The notes under the pieces: generated by a model
The model's database searches: none
What the model was told of the DNA's origin: nothing
What the model saw: only the letters and a program-made list of their open reading frames with translations
Shown here: piece by piece, positions 33,705 through 45,965 of the stretch
How positions within the stretch are numbered: position 1 is the first letter of the stretch
Layout: each line of letters opens with the position of its first letter
NCBI RefSeq assembly: GCF_958298935.1
Contig: NC_084929.1
Location: forward strand, 7,750,001-7,814,000
DNA: 64,000 nt
From: Phragmites australis
Lineage: Eukaryota > Streptophyta > Magnoliopsida > Poales > Poaceae
Direction of reading: 5' to 3'
Translations under genes and position numbers: made by a program

Positions 33705-34225
33705 CAAATGGGTGGCCACGACACGTCAAAGGCGAGGCCGAAGGTGGAAGAGGTGGTCCGCGACCACCTCGGCCCTTAGCCGCTGCCCGGCTCCGGAGGT
33801 ACTCTGTCCGGAGCTTGGCGACGGCGCGTCAGAGGCGAGGCCGAAGGCGGAAGAGGTGGTCCGCGACCACCTTAGCCCTTAGCCACGGCCTGGCTCTTGA
33901 GGCACTCCATCCGGAGCCTGGTGATGGCGCGTCGGAGGCGACGTCGAAGGCGGAAGAGGTGGTCCGCGACCACCTCGGCCCTTAGCCGCTACCTGGCTTT
34001 GGAGGTACTCTGTCTGGAGCCTGGTGATGGCGCGTCAAAGGCGAAGCCGAAGGCGAAAGAGGTGGTCCCCGACCATCTCGGCCCTTAGCCTCTGCGTGGC
34101 TCCGGAGATACTCCGTCCGGAGCCTGGCGACGGTGCGTTGATGGTGAAGCCGAAGGCTAGGCGGGAGAGGTGGTCCGCGAGCCCCTCGGCCCTTGGCTGC
34201 CATTCGGCTCTGCGGTCTCTGCAAT
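33705..34225. repeat. 103-bp tandem array, five units
   Basis: The near-palindromic word ggtggtccgcgaccacc recurs at about 33752, 33855, 33958, 34061 and 34169, so the period is 103 bp with the last unit 108. Each unit also contains 'ggcgaggccgaaggcggaag' and 'ggagcctggtgatgg'-like words. The array is GC-rich. The period is not a multiple of three, so the open frames across it are incidental. Confidence 0.85.
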
Positions 34226-34599
34226 GGCTAGTCAGGGGTTCCACTATGTTTCCCGTGTCATGAAGCGCATGCTTTTATTAAATGTTAGTATAATCCTCAT
34301 AAAATAGTATGTAAAAGGTGCTTTCAAAGGAGATGGTAGGGTAATTTTGTTACCTTTTACCATACGTGTTTGAGTCACGTGATCATACCTTCCCCTGCAG
34401 GGAGGGGGATCTTTATACCTCTTTGATTTGTGTGTGGTGCTCTTTGGGGACCAGCGGGTTTCGTACCCCTTCGGCACGGAGGCATTAGCCTTCAAGATGC
34501 CGGGGTACCCTTCCCACTAGGTTTTTTGAGAGTCTTTTTGCCCGTTGGAGTTTTCGAGGAAACATCTCCATCGCGGGGGTTTTTGGAAGTCTCTCCATG

Positions 34600-35185
34600 G
34601 TGCGGAGGTTTTTGTAAGTCTCTCCGTGGTGTGGAGGTTTGGAGAAGCTCTCCGTTTTTACCAGAGGTTTGGTGAAGTTCTCCGTTTTTACTGGAGGTTT
34701 CTGGTAGAGTTCACCATTTTTACCAAAGGTTTGGTAAAGCTCTCTATTTTTACTAGAGGTTTTTGGTAAAGTTCTCCATTTTTACCGAAGGTTTTGGTAA
34801 AGTTCTCCGTTTTTACCGGAGGTTTGGCAAAGCTCTCCATTTTTACCAGAGGTGTTGGTAAAGTATTCCGTTTTTGCCGGAGGTTTGTTAAGGCTCTCCA
34901 TTTTTGCCGAAGGTTTTTAGTGAAGTTCTCCATTTTTACTGGAGGTTTTGGTAAGGTTGTCCATTTTTACTGGAGGTTTTGGTAAAGCTCTCCATTTTTG
35001 CCAGAGGTTTGGTAAGGCTCTCCGTTTATGTCGGAGGTTTTGGTAAGACTCTCTGTTTTTGTCAGAGGTTTTGGTAAAGCTCTCCATTTTTGTCGGAGGT
35101 TTTGGTAAGACTCTCTGTTTTTATCAGAGGTTTTGGTAGGACTTTCCATTTTTGTCGGTGGTTTTGGTAAAGTTCCTTGGCATAT
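34600..35185. repeat. ~30-38-bp minisatellite
   Basis: About seventeen units of the type 'gaggttttggtaaagctctc' plus 'catttttgcc' run through the region with variable length. A single 'ggcacggaggcattagcctt' unit at 34470, related to the T4 repeat at 51500-52000, precedes the array. This places it in the equivalent part of the element. Confidence 0.8.
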
Positions 35186-35202
35186 ATTAATGCTGAAGGT
35201 CC

Positions 35203-35690
35203 TACACACTATCGGAGCTACGCAATACCTTCCAGGAAACCTAGGTAGTCTTGCCTTCCAGGTGACCTAGGCATGCTATGTCTGCGGTGTGTAGGCTTGT
35301 CGTGCTCCCAAGGAAACTCTCAGAGTGCACCGCAACACTGTCCACCAAGGATGTGCCATGGCACGTGGTATTTATATGACCGAAGCTATGCAATGCCTTC
35401 CAGGGCACCCTGGGTATAATCTGCCTTGCAGTGACCATGGCATAAGCGGTGCCCACGGTATATAAGCATGTCATGAAGAGAGGATTCCTTGCAACAGCAT
35501 TCCTCAGAGCACCGCATCCTCACATCAGGGCAGTCCCCTGATATGCGGCGTCCACACACTATCGAGGCTACACAATACCTTCCAGGAAACCTAGGTAGTC
35601 TTACCTTCCAAGTGAACTAGGCATGCTACGTCCGCGGTGTGTGGGCTCCACTTCCTACCAGGGCAAAGCTTATCCTCCAGGAAACCTTTT
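35203..35690. repeat. ~175-bp repeat, nearly three units
   Basis: Units start near 35203, 35375 and 35553. Each carries 'ctatcgnngctac.caat.cc', 'ttccaggaaacctaggtag' and 'ggcatgcta.gtc.gcggtgtg'. Units 1 and 3 are close to each other and unit 2 is diverged. The array sits between T3 and copia A. Its origin is unknown to me. Confidence 0.65.
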
Positions 35691-36570
35691 CAGGTTCTAA
35701 ACATCCTGTTGAGATAGGCATAAAAAGGAAGAAATCCTCTAATGCTGCCAAGCTCATAATCTCCATCCAAATCATACATAAACTCCACGTCCTCTGTAGT
35801 CAGCACATTTTCATCATGAATCCACTCTTTGTTGTGGATATCACTTGCTAAAAAGACCAAGAGTCTGGGAAAAAGTTGAATACTTGATTTTGTACCCAGA
35901 ACCATTTGTCATCCAATGGATAGTCCCAGCTACATCTTTGTCAACATACAAGGTGGCTAAAATTGAGCTATGACTTCATTGCTCTATGGGTATTCAAAAG
36001 CCATAACCCTCTTGATGTTCTGATGAGCACAAGTAGTATTACCTCATCAAAGATAGGATCATCTTGTCTCTCCATATAAGACCAATCGATCAACTGCATG
36101 AGAGAGCAAGGATACTTCCTAGGAAAGATTATTGACGCATAGAATTCTTGCTAAAAGAAGTTTCAGAAGCGATGATCAATGGAGAAGCGCTGATATTCCT
36201 GAGGATCTCTTTTTCTCTCCTTCTTTACCACATTTCTAGGATGATCATTTGATCTGTTGGGCTTGCGTATCCTCAAAAAAAGTTCCTCCGGCAGTACCTA
36301 CATCTCATCATTAGACTCAAACTCTTTCCCAGCCTTAGCACTTGAGCTGCCTTCTTGAGCTGTGTCTCTCCTACGCAATTAAGGGCTGCCTCTTCCAAGT
36401 GAGGTGGTCTGAGCATCTGGCTCAGAGCTACGAATTATTAGAGAGGTATGTCTCCCTCTACCCCTAGCCCTTCTAGCAATCATCTTGGCACGGACTCTCT
36501 TTGAGCCTTTTGGCACATCGGTATCAATTCTAGCCTTGGTCCACCTCTCATAGTGGTGTCCTCCTTCCAT
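35690..36570 (-). pseudogene. Decayed ORF downstream of copia A pol
   Basis: From minus-strand ATG 36570 (MEGGHHYERWTKARIDTDVP) a basic frame runs through RRARGRGRHTS and later PRNVVKKERKRDPQEYQRF with several stops. It ends near 35690. The same position in copia B (minus strand from about 58600) has a frame with a similar block, [11 protein letters not shown]. This suggests a common extra ORF between RNase H and the 3' LTR. Its function is unknown. Env-like ORFs sit here in some Copia lineages, but I see no signal peptide or membrane segment to support that. Confidence 0.4.
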
Positions 36571-36659
36571 CACACTGAACCTGGGATAAAGATGACATGG
36601 ATAAAGACTTGAGATCAAACGGGAAGAAAATTGAATGAGTATCAACACTGAAGTGCTAC

Positions 36660-37200
36660 ATAAACTGAACATTGAAAGTTCCAGTCCGGAAACCGAAAGT
36701 TTCAATATGATCGGAAGTTCCAGTGTTCCCAATTGGAAGTTTCAATTTTCATGACCTAGCACCAAATTCAGGATTTTCACCAATAATATTGAAGAAAGCT
36801 CTTAGATTTGAGAACTAGGTACCATAAGCTAAGTGTCTACTGAAGGGATTCACAAGATACCTAATATATGATCGGGAGAAAACAAGAGATGCAATTACCC
36901 CGAGAGAGTCCAAAAGATGAAGTTGGTCAAAGGAATCGGAGTATCCGATTGAGGGACGAACAAAACAGAGGGAGGTCAAAGTTTCCAGTCGCTCAGAACG
37001 TCTGGTCACCAGTGGAGTTGAAACTCTGATTCCCTCGCTAGAGGTTGAGAGAGAGCCGGCGGTGAAAAGAAGAGAGGAGTGAGAAACGGTTCACCGCAGG
37101 GTTAAAGAGGGGTTGAAGATACCCACATCAGATGTTCCGGTCCAGGAACCAAAAGTTCTGATACAGGGAATCGGAAATTTTGATACTTGGATTTTTCCAT
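36660..37200. repeat. Palindromic word cluster in copia A 3' internal region
   Basis: Short imperfect palindromes recur: ATCGGAGTATCCGAT at 36935-36949 has perfect 6-bp arms around GTA. 'atcggaagttccagt' lies near 36704, 'attggaagtttcaatt' near 36732, and 'tcagatgttccggt' and 'accaaaagttctgat' near 37130-37165. The LTR of the same element carries the same type of word. Confidence 0.6.
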
Positions 37201-37726
37201 AAGATCAGCAGCTAGAGAAATTTAAAACTTGAAATTTGGATTGAATTTTTAGAGAATGATCAGCTATACAATTTAGATGTCTTTTGACTTCTGATCAACA
37301 AACAATCATACAATCAAGATAATGATCACAAGAAAATTGACATGATCCAAAGATCAAAACTAGATAAATTGATAAGATAAAGGACCAATAAATCCGGACA
37401 TGTATGAATCCAATTATTCTACTAGGACCAAAATTCATTTAGAAGGAGATCCAATAGCACTCGGATTCACAATTTGCACATAAATCAACCAAAGATCACT
37501 TAAGATGCAAATATGTCAATATATTCATATGATGTTGTTTGTGCTTGCTCATTGAGAGAGCAATACGTTACCAAGATATGTTCACCAACTTTGAACAAGC
37601 ACTTAGGCAAATGCAAACAATGTATGTACAAAGTCAAGCCACGTTTCGATAATCTAGGATATTTAGCTCATTTCTTAACTTGCAAAACCTATGTTCCTCT
37701 AGAGGCTTAGTAAAGATATCCGCTAA

Positions 37727-40700
37727 TTATTTTTCTACCCTTACATATTGTATATCTATATCTCCTTTAGTGGAGTGATCTCGAAGGAAGTGATGTCGGA
37801 TATCTATATGCTTGGTTCCAGAGTGTTGGACGGTGTTGTTGGCTATTTTGATTGCGCTTTCGTTGTCACACAAGAGAGGCACTTTATTCATATGAATACC
37901 ATAATCTTTCAAGGTTTGCCTCATCCAAAGAAATTGAGCGCAACAATTACCCGCGGAAATATATTTCACTTCAACGGTGGATAGGGCTACGGATTTTTGT
38001 TTTTTGGATGATCACGAAACTAGAGACCTACCCAAGAATTGACATGTACCCGAGGTTCTATTTCTAACCCGCATAGTCTGCATCAGAATATCGAATGAGA
38101 TTAAAACTCGAACCCTTAGGATACCAAAGCCCTAGGTTAGGTGTATGAATAAGATATCAAAGAATTCTCTTAATAGCCACTAGATGACACTCCTTTGGAG
38201 CGGCTTGAAATCTTACACTCATGCATACACTAAGCATAATATCGGGCCTAGATACACAAAGATAGAGCAATGAACCTATCAGAGAATGCTCTACCTTTTG
38301 ATCAACGGATTTACCATCATTGTTGAGGTCGAGATGGCAATTTGCTTACATGGGAGTCCGAATAGGCTTGGCGTTTTCAATGTCAAACCTCTTAAGCATA
38401 TCCTTGATGTACTTTGTTTGATATATGAACATCCCTTTCTTGAGTTGCTTGATTTAAAATCCTAGAAAGAACTTCAAATCCCCCATCATTGACATCATGA
38501 ACCTCTTGGTCATCATTTTACTAAACTCTTCAGTAAAAAATTTGTTAGTAGAGCTAAATATAATGTCATCGATATATATTTTACATACAAATAAATCATT
38601 AAGCTTCTTAGTAAAGACAGTAGTATTGATTTTCCTAATTTCAAAACCATTCTTGACTAGGAAGTCCTTAAGGCACTCATACCATGCTCTAGGAGCTTGT
38701 TTAAGCTCATAGAGTGTCTTATGGAGTTTATAGATGTGAGATGGGAATTTGGGATCCTCAAAACCCGGGGGCTATTTAACATATACCAATTCTATGGTGG
38801 GTCCATTAAGAAATGCACTCTTTACGTCCATTTGATAAAGCTTGAAATTATGGTGAGTAGCAAAAGCGAGTAATATACGACTAGATTCTAATCTAGAATT
38901 AGGGGCATAAGTCTCACCAAAGTCCAAACCTTCGGTTTGTGTGAAGCCTTATGCAACTAGTCTTGCCTTGTTCCTTGTCACCACCCCATTCTCATCTTGC
39001 TTGTTTCAGAAAACCGATTTGCTGTCGATCACTTTTTGGTTTGGCCTTTCTACCAATGACCACACTTTGTTTCAAATGAAGTTGTTCAATTCTTCTTGCA
39101 TGGCCATCACCCAATCCATATATTCGAGTGCTTCTTCCACCTTTAAAGGTTCAATAGAAGAGACAAAAGAGCAATGCTCACATACATTAGCTACTCGAGA
39201 TCTAGTAGAGAATCCCCTGGTGATCTCTTTGCACACCTTTGATTAATTCTTGGGTGTGGCACTTGTGATTGAGGTTCAACTTCATCTTCTCCATCTTGAT
39301 CTAGAAATATGTTGGAGACATCTTGATCTTGAGTTGAAGTATGTCGCTCCACCCTATTTGATGAAGATGGTTGATTCGAATCTTCATGAGGCTCTTGTGG
39401 TCTTACCTCATCAATTGCCATCCTCTTGATAACTTCACTTGAAATTTCTTCATCATCTAATGTATTAGCATCAACTTGCTCCACTTGAGAGCCATTAGTT
39501 TCATCAAATGTTACATCATGCACAATCTCAAAAACACTGATGATTTTGTTGAAAACACAGTATGCATAAACATTTGATCCATAACCAAGTAAGAAACATT
39601 CATCTACTTCAGATGCAAATTTAGAGGATTTTTTTTTCTTGTTGAGAATAAAACACTTACTCCCAAAGATACTAAAATAAGAAACATTTAGTTTGTTACT
39701 GGTGAGGAGTTCTTATGGTGTTTTCTTCAAAAGCCCATGAAGATACAATCAATTGGTCGCATGGCATGTGGTGTTGATGGTTTCCGCCCAAAAATGGTTG
39801 GAGATCTTGTAATCATTAAGCATTATTCTTGCTGTCTCAATGAGTGTACGGTTCTTTCTTTCGGCTACCCCACTTTGTTGAGGGGAGTAGGGTGCCGAAA
39901 ACTCATGCTTGATTCCTTCCTCGATTTGAGTGTTCCTGAATTCACTCCCGTTGTCACTTCTAATTTTTATCATCTTCAAGTTGAACTCATTTTGGGCTCT
40001 TCTTGCAAATTTCTTGAATGCCTGTTGAGTTTCACTCTTATCATGCAAAAAAAATACCCAAGTGAAAAGAGAATAATCATCAACAATAACTAAAACATAT
40101 TTGTTACTACCAATGCTTATATAATCAATGGAACCAAAAAGATCCATGTGAATTGATTCCAACGGTCTTGATGTTGTCATGATGTTCTTGGCAAGATGTG
40201 ATGCTCCAATTTGATTTCCAGCTTGACATGTGCTACAAATCCTATCTTTCTCAAAAGAAAAATTTGTTAGTTCCAAAATGTGCTTGCCCTTTAGAAGTTT
40301 GTTTAGATTCTTGATACCAACATAGAGGCTAGTCTACGATATCACAACCAACCCCATGCTAGACTTAGCCATCAAACAAGCCTGAAGGTTAGTTTTATCT
40401 GATAAAAATCCACAAGATAAAGTTTGCCTTTCATACGACCCTTGAAGACTATTCAGGAGCCATCTCTTCCAAAGACTGTCACATCAATATTTGTACATAA
40501 GCAATTGAAACCTATTTCACAAAGTTGAGATACAGATAGCAAATTGTAATTCAAAGATTTCACAAGTAAGATATTAGATATGTAAAGGACATTTGAAATC
40601 GCAACTTTACCTAAACCCTTTACCTTTCCTTTACCATTATCACTAAACACAATATTCTCATGTGATGATCCACTTGTGTCAAATGATGAGAACATTGATT

Positions 40701-40760
40701 TCTCTCAGATCATGTGATTTGTGCAACTGCTATCGATTACCTAACTTTTTCCACCGGAGC
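37727..40760 (-). pseudogene. Copia A pol remnant (protease, integrase, RT, RNase H)
   Basis: The minus-strand pieces in order are as follows. The protease active-site region at about 40735-40755 reads VIDSSCTNHM, so the usual DSG is DSS. It is followed by NLLSVSQLCEIGF at 40453-40695. Integrase at 39749-40276 has CSTCQAGNQ, HMDLFGSIDY...VIVDDYS, IRSDNGSEF and QQSGVAERKNRTL, so all three catalytic acidic residues remain. RT at 38497-39250 has KIYIDDI (YIDD at 38565-38576). RNase H at 37727-37969 has CDNESAIKIANNTVQH and GTKHIDIRHHF. Stops and frameshifts separate the blocks, so no complete polyprotein can be made. Confidence 0.85.
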
Positions 40761-41599
40761 TATAGTCCTACAAAATAGATCAAGTTCTAACTTTTGGTAC
40801 CCACACTTGATTGGGTCCTTTAATGTTAGTTACAAGTATTTTTGATACCCATATGGATGTTTTAATAGAAATATGCTTGTTCCTAACACAAACATACTTA
40901 GCAACAATTCTACAATAATGATCTTTCCTAAGAACATATGATGCATCAAAAGTAGATTGAGGTGCATAAGTATGGTTTTGGATATTGGCTTTGACGAAGT
41001 TGATGAAGCATTTGTTTTGTACCAAGGTTTCAACCTTCTTTCCCTCGAGAGGATAGTATCCAAGCCCTTCATGGTTGAAGTTGCCTTTTTGATAACCAAG
41101 GTAATCCTTGAGGGCCTTACTACCCATATAGCACTTTAGAAGGCCATTGTGAAGGAGTCTCATGAGTTTCTCATTTTTACTTGCTAATGCAAGCATAGAT
41201 TTAGAGTTAGTAGCACAAGCATCAATATCAATATCTTTGCATCTAGAATAATCAAAGTTATTTGAGATAGTAGTAGAGCAAGGTACATCATTAGAGAGGG
41301 AAATGCTATTATTGACAATTTCAAATTCTACTTCAATATTTTAATGAACATTATCCAAGCAATCAAATTTCTCTGGAAGTATTTCGTTTTAGCTCTCAAG
41401 ACTAGCATTGAAGCTTTGGTTAACTCAAGCATTTTAGCCAAAATTTCATTTTTCTCCTTCTCTTTAGCAAGGGTCTTCTCAAGTTTAAGATTTCTCTCTT
41501 TTTTCAAAGATGAGCAATTCTTCTTGCTTCTTGAGAGTTCCCTCTTGCCCTTATATTGTCTCAAGTAACTCACACATGCTATGTAAAGATATTTTACTT

Positions 41600-42909
41600 A
41601 AACCATTTAGAAAGTCATCATCACTATCGCTGCTACTACCATGCTCACTAGTAACATCAATATCATGGGATTTGGTAGTAGATTATACCTTACGCCCTTT
41701 TTCCATGAGACAAATAGGTGCCTCATCATCGTTTGAATGATTAAAGAGCGACTGGGTCGGTGGAGTGGTTGCGAAGGAAAAGGTGGCAACACCTTCATCC
41801 TCATCGGAGTCGATATCGGAGTCATTGGAGTCCCATTCTTGACCAATGTGAGCTTGGCCTTTGTAGCTCTTCTTGCGGTACTTGTTCTTGTTCTTCTTGT
41901 TGTTCTTTTATTTCTTCTCATAATATTTCTTGTCCTTCTTATTTGGACACTTGGCAATGAAGTGACCTGGTTCGCCACACTCATAACATTTTCTTGATGA
42001 GTGTCTTCCCTTTGACTTGCTGAAGGTTTTCCTTCTACCATCCTTGTTGTAGCCACTCTTCTTGAGAAACTTACAAAATCTCTTCACGAAGAGTGTCATG
42101 TTTACCTTGTCTTGGTGATCTTCACTATCATCCTCACTTGTGCTTGATTCGGTGCTTTCAAAGCAAGATCTTGTCTCTTTGAGCTTGAGCTTTGATTGTT
42201 GAGATCATAGACTTCCTTGGACTCTTGTTGCATCGAGTCATGTCCGAAGATCCTTCCAAGGATGTCATGAGGTTTGAGCATATTGAAGTCCTCTTGCTCA
42301 CAGATAAGAGTCAACAATGTGACATTCCTTGGAGTGATGGTTTGAAACATTCTCTTTACTACGAAATTTTTGGACATCTCCTTGCATCCAAGCCTCTTGA
42401 TGTCATTCATGAGTAGGCTTAGACAGTTGTACATCTCACTTGACGTCTCACCATAGTCCATGGTGAAGCAATCCAATTTTCCCTTCAAATAATTCAATCT
42501 TTGATTCTCGAACGCTTGAAGTGCCTTCACGGGTGTCACAAATTATGTCACATATCTCCTTGGCACTCTCAAGCCCTACCACCAGGTTGAACTCATCTCC
42601 ACTCAACACGCTGAAGTTTGCATTTTCGGCTTGAGCATTCTTGTGTTCATTGACATCATCTTCGGGGGTGGGCTTGCTTGGATCCTACACAGTATAGCTA
42701 TTTTCCACTATATGCCAAATAGAGGGATTAATAGATTTCAAGTTCATTTTTATCTTATGTTTCCATGCAGCATAATGTGTACCATCAAAGTATGGTGCTC
42801 TACCAGAAGAACTAGATATGTAAGGCGACGATGCATTTGAATATTCATATGGAATTCTAGCCCCATCCCCTTTTTCTATCGCCTTAGATCCATCCCCTTT
42901 CTCTGTCAT
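41600..42909 (-). pseudogene. Copia A gag remnant
   Basis: The minus-strand start ATG 42909 opens MTEKGDGSKAIEKGDG, then GRAPYFDGTHYAAWKHKIKM, a typical Copia Gag start. The middle at 42102-42539 has ALQAFENQRLNYLKGKLDCF and RLGCKEMSKNFVVKRMF. The zinc knuckle CYECGEPGHFIAKC is at 41935-41995. Lys- and Glu-rich coiled-coil-like sequence (41328-41573) follows. Several frame changes divide it. Confidence 0.75.
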
Positions 42910-42949
42910 CTTGAATTCTCTAAGCGGTTAAGCCTAATTGGGAGATTAG

Positions 42950-42963
42950 ACTCTAATACCAAT
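42950..42963 (-). other. Copia A primer-binding site
   Basis: On the minus strand, directly after the LTR, the sequence reads TTGGTATTAGAGTC. It is close to the TGGTATCAGAGC complement of initiator tRNA-Met. Confidence 0.65.
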
Positions 42964-44380
42964 TGAACGATTGATAGAGTAGCCTAGAGGGGGGTGAATA
43001 GGCGCTTTTTGAAAACTAAATTAGATACACGGAAGCAAGTCAGATATTCCAATCTAGAATCGGATGTTCAGACTGATACTAGAAGTTCTAGTTCTAATGA
43101 AGGAACTTCTGATTCACCAAAAACAACCCTAGCTAGATCTACACGCAAGGATGAGATATATAACAAAATGCTAGATCAAGCAGGGTATGAAACTATTCAA
43201 TTTAATGTAGAACTAGTAATCACAAAGCACAAAGAAAGATAACCATCGAATTGCTCAAAATAACATAAGAGTTAAGAGATAACCAAGGAGGGGAGACTCG
43301 GCGGATTTGTTTCCCAAAGTTCAAATCCTTGAGGGGATCCTACGTCTTCGTTGAGGGGCACAAAGACGGGTCTCTTTCAACCCTTTACGTCCTGAGGTTG
43401 CACAAAGCACTCCTCGGCTCCACTTGGTATTCCTTCCCTTTCGAAGGCAGAATCTAGCCTTCACAAACTTCTCACGGCACACCACAATTGATTGGGACTC
43501 GTGAGTGACTCCTAGTTGTCTAGGCGACCTCAATCTCCGAGAGTAACAAATGCACATGAAGCAAAGCTGGAGATGAACTCAAATGCTCAAATATCAACTC
43601 AATTTCACTTCCACTCGATCTCTCACTAAAATCCCTTTCACAAGATAAATCACAAAGCAAGGGAGAGGAGAGGTGCTCTTTGGGGCTCTAGAAATGTTTT
43701 TCTTCATCAAAGAACCAACAACCCCAAGAAGAGGGGGTGAGGGGGCATAAATAGGGAACCCCCAAAAACTAGCCATTATGTTCAAACTTAGCCCACATCA
43801 AGACTTTCAAAATCCCCAATTGGAACTTTTGATGTGTACAAAATACCAGAATATCAGAACTTTCAATTAAATACATAGATCCAACCCGAGAACCCTAGGT
43901 TTGAGAAAATCGGATAGTCCGACCACATCAGAAGTTCTGACCTCAGGATCGGAACATCCGATTAAGTCAGAAATAAGAATTTGAGAGCCCTAGATTCCTA
44001 AAAATTGGGCATTCCAACTTAATCGGAACTTCTGATCTACCAATTGGAACTTCTGATATAGCAGAGTTTTTTTAGCTCTATTTTCATGTTGTGACTTGTG
44101 TATCTTATCGAACCATGAGATATGAGCACTGAGACATGACTGAGCACTGCTGCAAAGTATCCCTCTTGATAGTACATGTTTTCCTAAACTCAATTCTAAA
44201 CAAAAGAGTGTATCACACAGAATAGTCATGCGCCGTCTTCTTTCTTCATTTTTGAGGGTCGCCAATGTCATTGCCCTTACGTTATTGCGACTTTCACATG
44301 TTCACATGCTCAATTAAACGCATTAGTCCCTTAATCGCTTATCATCAATCATCAAAACCCACAATGGGGGCCTAGATGCA
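42964..44380 (-). repeat. Copia A 5' LTR (~1.4 kb)
   Basis: The plus strand begins TGAACGATTGATAGAG and ends gggggcctagatgca. The minus-strand start, TGCATCTAGGCCCCC, resembles the other Copia LTR end at 60819. It carries palindromic words: tcggatagtccga 43910-43922, tcagaagttctga 43928-43940, and atcggaacatccgat 43948-43962. Short frames inside are not genes. Confidence 0.75.
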
Positions 44381-45674
44381 CTTTAAAGGAGGAGAAGGAG
44401 TGGTCGTCGGAGTAGACCGACATTGACTCCTCCTCCCCTGATGAGTACAATAGTGGGGAAGGAGGAGAGGCCAGAGGTGGTGGTGGTGGAGGCTTGGCGC
44501 CAATGACAAGACTGAGAGGATGAACAGACTAATTTGTGTGCGGTGGATTAGAAGAGAAGGAGTGACGTCATGTATGGAATTAGAAGGGTTGGGGAGGGCA
44601 AGGATTATAATGGCCATTCGAGGAAGACGAATGGGTGCCGCACAGGCAAGTTTTAATATGACGTGAAAGAATGAAGGGGCATGCATGATTTTAAGGGGGT
44701 AGTTAACGTATCACTGGCGCAATTACCAACCAACAGTAATGGGATATCACTGTCAATTGTTAAATACAACTAATAGTGATAGGAGGTGCGTGAATCAACA
44801 CATAAGTCTATTACTTCCGGTTGGTAATGTAATTCAGCACAATTATGACCTTTATTTAATCCTTCTCCCTCTGACATTTTGTATACTCCACAATTGAGAA
44901 TTCACTCTAACACTAGTGAGAGTAGAGTTCTTTGTTCTTCCTTACTCTTCCTTCCTTTGTTTGCAAGAGGTTTGTGAAAGAACGTACTTTCTTTTCATCA
45001 TCATCTAGTGCTTTGTTCTTCTTTATTTATATCTATGTTCTTCTTGTCTTATGTTTTGCAGATCTTCTTCTTTTGTCATTGTGATGACACATTTTAATCC
45101 TCAGAGGGTTAGGGTTAGCTAGCTTGTCACTCGCCACCTAGGTCTCGTTCTAGGCCCAATAACATTTGTTTTTCATTTGGGGATGGAAGGTTCATCCAAC
45201 TTGAAGCATGTGGATGACCTTTGTTGATGTTCTCTAGTATGCCTTGGGACTGAATGGTGTTGTGTTATCTCAAACTGCCTTTGATCCCTATAACAATTAT
45301 TGCTATGTTCTCTGCCTGTTATCCTGAGAATGACGTTCTTGTTATGGCTTGATATTCATTTAATTGAATAGGGTAAGAAAGCATTCTCCTCTTCTATAGA
45401 AGATGAATATGAATGATTGTTTGATAGACTTTTAATTGGAATTTTTTTTCCAATCTTCCAAAATTGGACTTTTTTCTTATTTGAACCTTTCAATTTCTAT
45501 ATTAAGGATAGACATACAAAGTTTGCCTAATTTATTAGTTTTCACTAACCGTAGATTATTTCCCTTGATAAAAAAGAAATATGTCCTCTGAAACTCCATG
45601 GTGTACTATTTACTTACAAACCCAATGCAAATTTGGTTCAAGGGGAATAGAATAGATTATGTCAAGCCACCTTT
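44381..45674. other. Unassigned stretch with one inverted repeat
   Basis: No gene was recognised. A 10-bp perfect inverted pair, attaccaacc at 44722-44731 and ggttggtaat at 44819-44828, flanks about 87 bp containing 'tatcactg' and 'tagtgata' words. It could be a small CACTA-like or MITE remnant. Confidence 0.4.
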
Positions 45675-45962
45675 GGCCCTGTTTGACATAGCTTATCAGC
45701 AGCTTCTGCTTCTTAGAAGCCATAAGCTGTGCCAAACAGGCTGAGCTTATGCTGGCTTTTAAAAAGCTAATAAGCTGGCTTCTAATGATATGAACTAAAA
45801 GCTGATAAGCTAGCTGAGAGTGGCTTTTCTAAAAAGTTGTATGCTAAGAGCCTAAAAATTAATGTCATAAGCTAACAACTTTTCTCAAAAGCCATAAGCA
45901 GCTTTTCAGAAAAGCATCTTTTTAGCAAAAGCCTATAAGTTTCAGCTATGTCAAACAGAGCC
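45675..45962. mobile_element. MITE, 288 bp with terminal inverted repeats
   Basis: The left end GGCCCTGTTTGACATAGCT and the right end, read on the other strand, GGCTCTGTTTGACATAGCT form 19-bp terminal inverted repeats with one mismatch. TTT flanks both sides (45672-45674 and 45963-45965), which fits a 3-bp target-site duplication. The interior is filled with 'ataagct/agcttat' words and has no coding capacity. A PIF/Harbinger-like origin is inference from the 3-bp duplication. Confidence 0.8.
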
Positions 45963-45965
45963 TTT

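Larger units (their letters stand above)
31597..35190 (-). mobile_element. T3: minus-strand Tat-type Gypsy remnant
   Basis: It has a 3' LTR at 31597-32509, then (reading plus) an antisense ORF at 33020-33460, a 103-bp tandem array at 33705-34225 and a second minisatellite at 34600-35185. No gag or pol coding is left. The LTR is clearly related to that of T4 (46705-47671): both start TGTT(G/T)GAGCAAGAG and share 'ggtcgccaattg.ggcccggcgccgc'. The remaining part of the element was lost to the right. Confidence 0.7.
35690..44380 (-). mobile_element. Copia A: minus-strand Ty1/Copia element, 3' LTR missing
   Basis: The 5' LTR is at 42964-44380, followed on the minus strand by a tRNA-Met-type primer site, gag (start 42909), protease, integrase, RT and RNase H (37727). 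The order protease-integrase-RT is the Copia order. A region with palindromic words and a decayed ORF follows to about 35690, where the element stops without a second LTR. Stops and frameshifts occur throughout pol. Confidence 0.85.

Noticed and set aside
33551..34263. Arg-rich open frames across the 103-bp array
   Set aside because: The period is not divisible by three, and the frames arise from GC-rich repeats with no matching domain.
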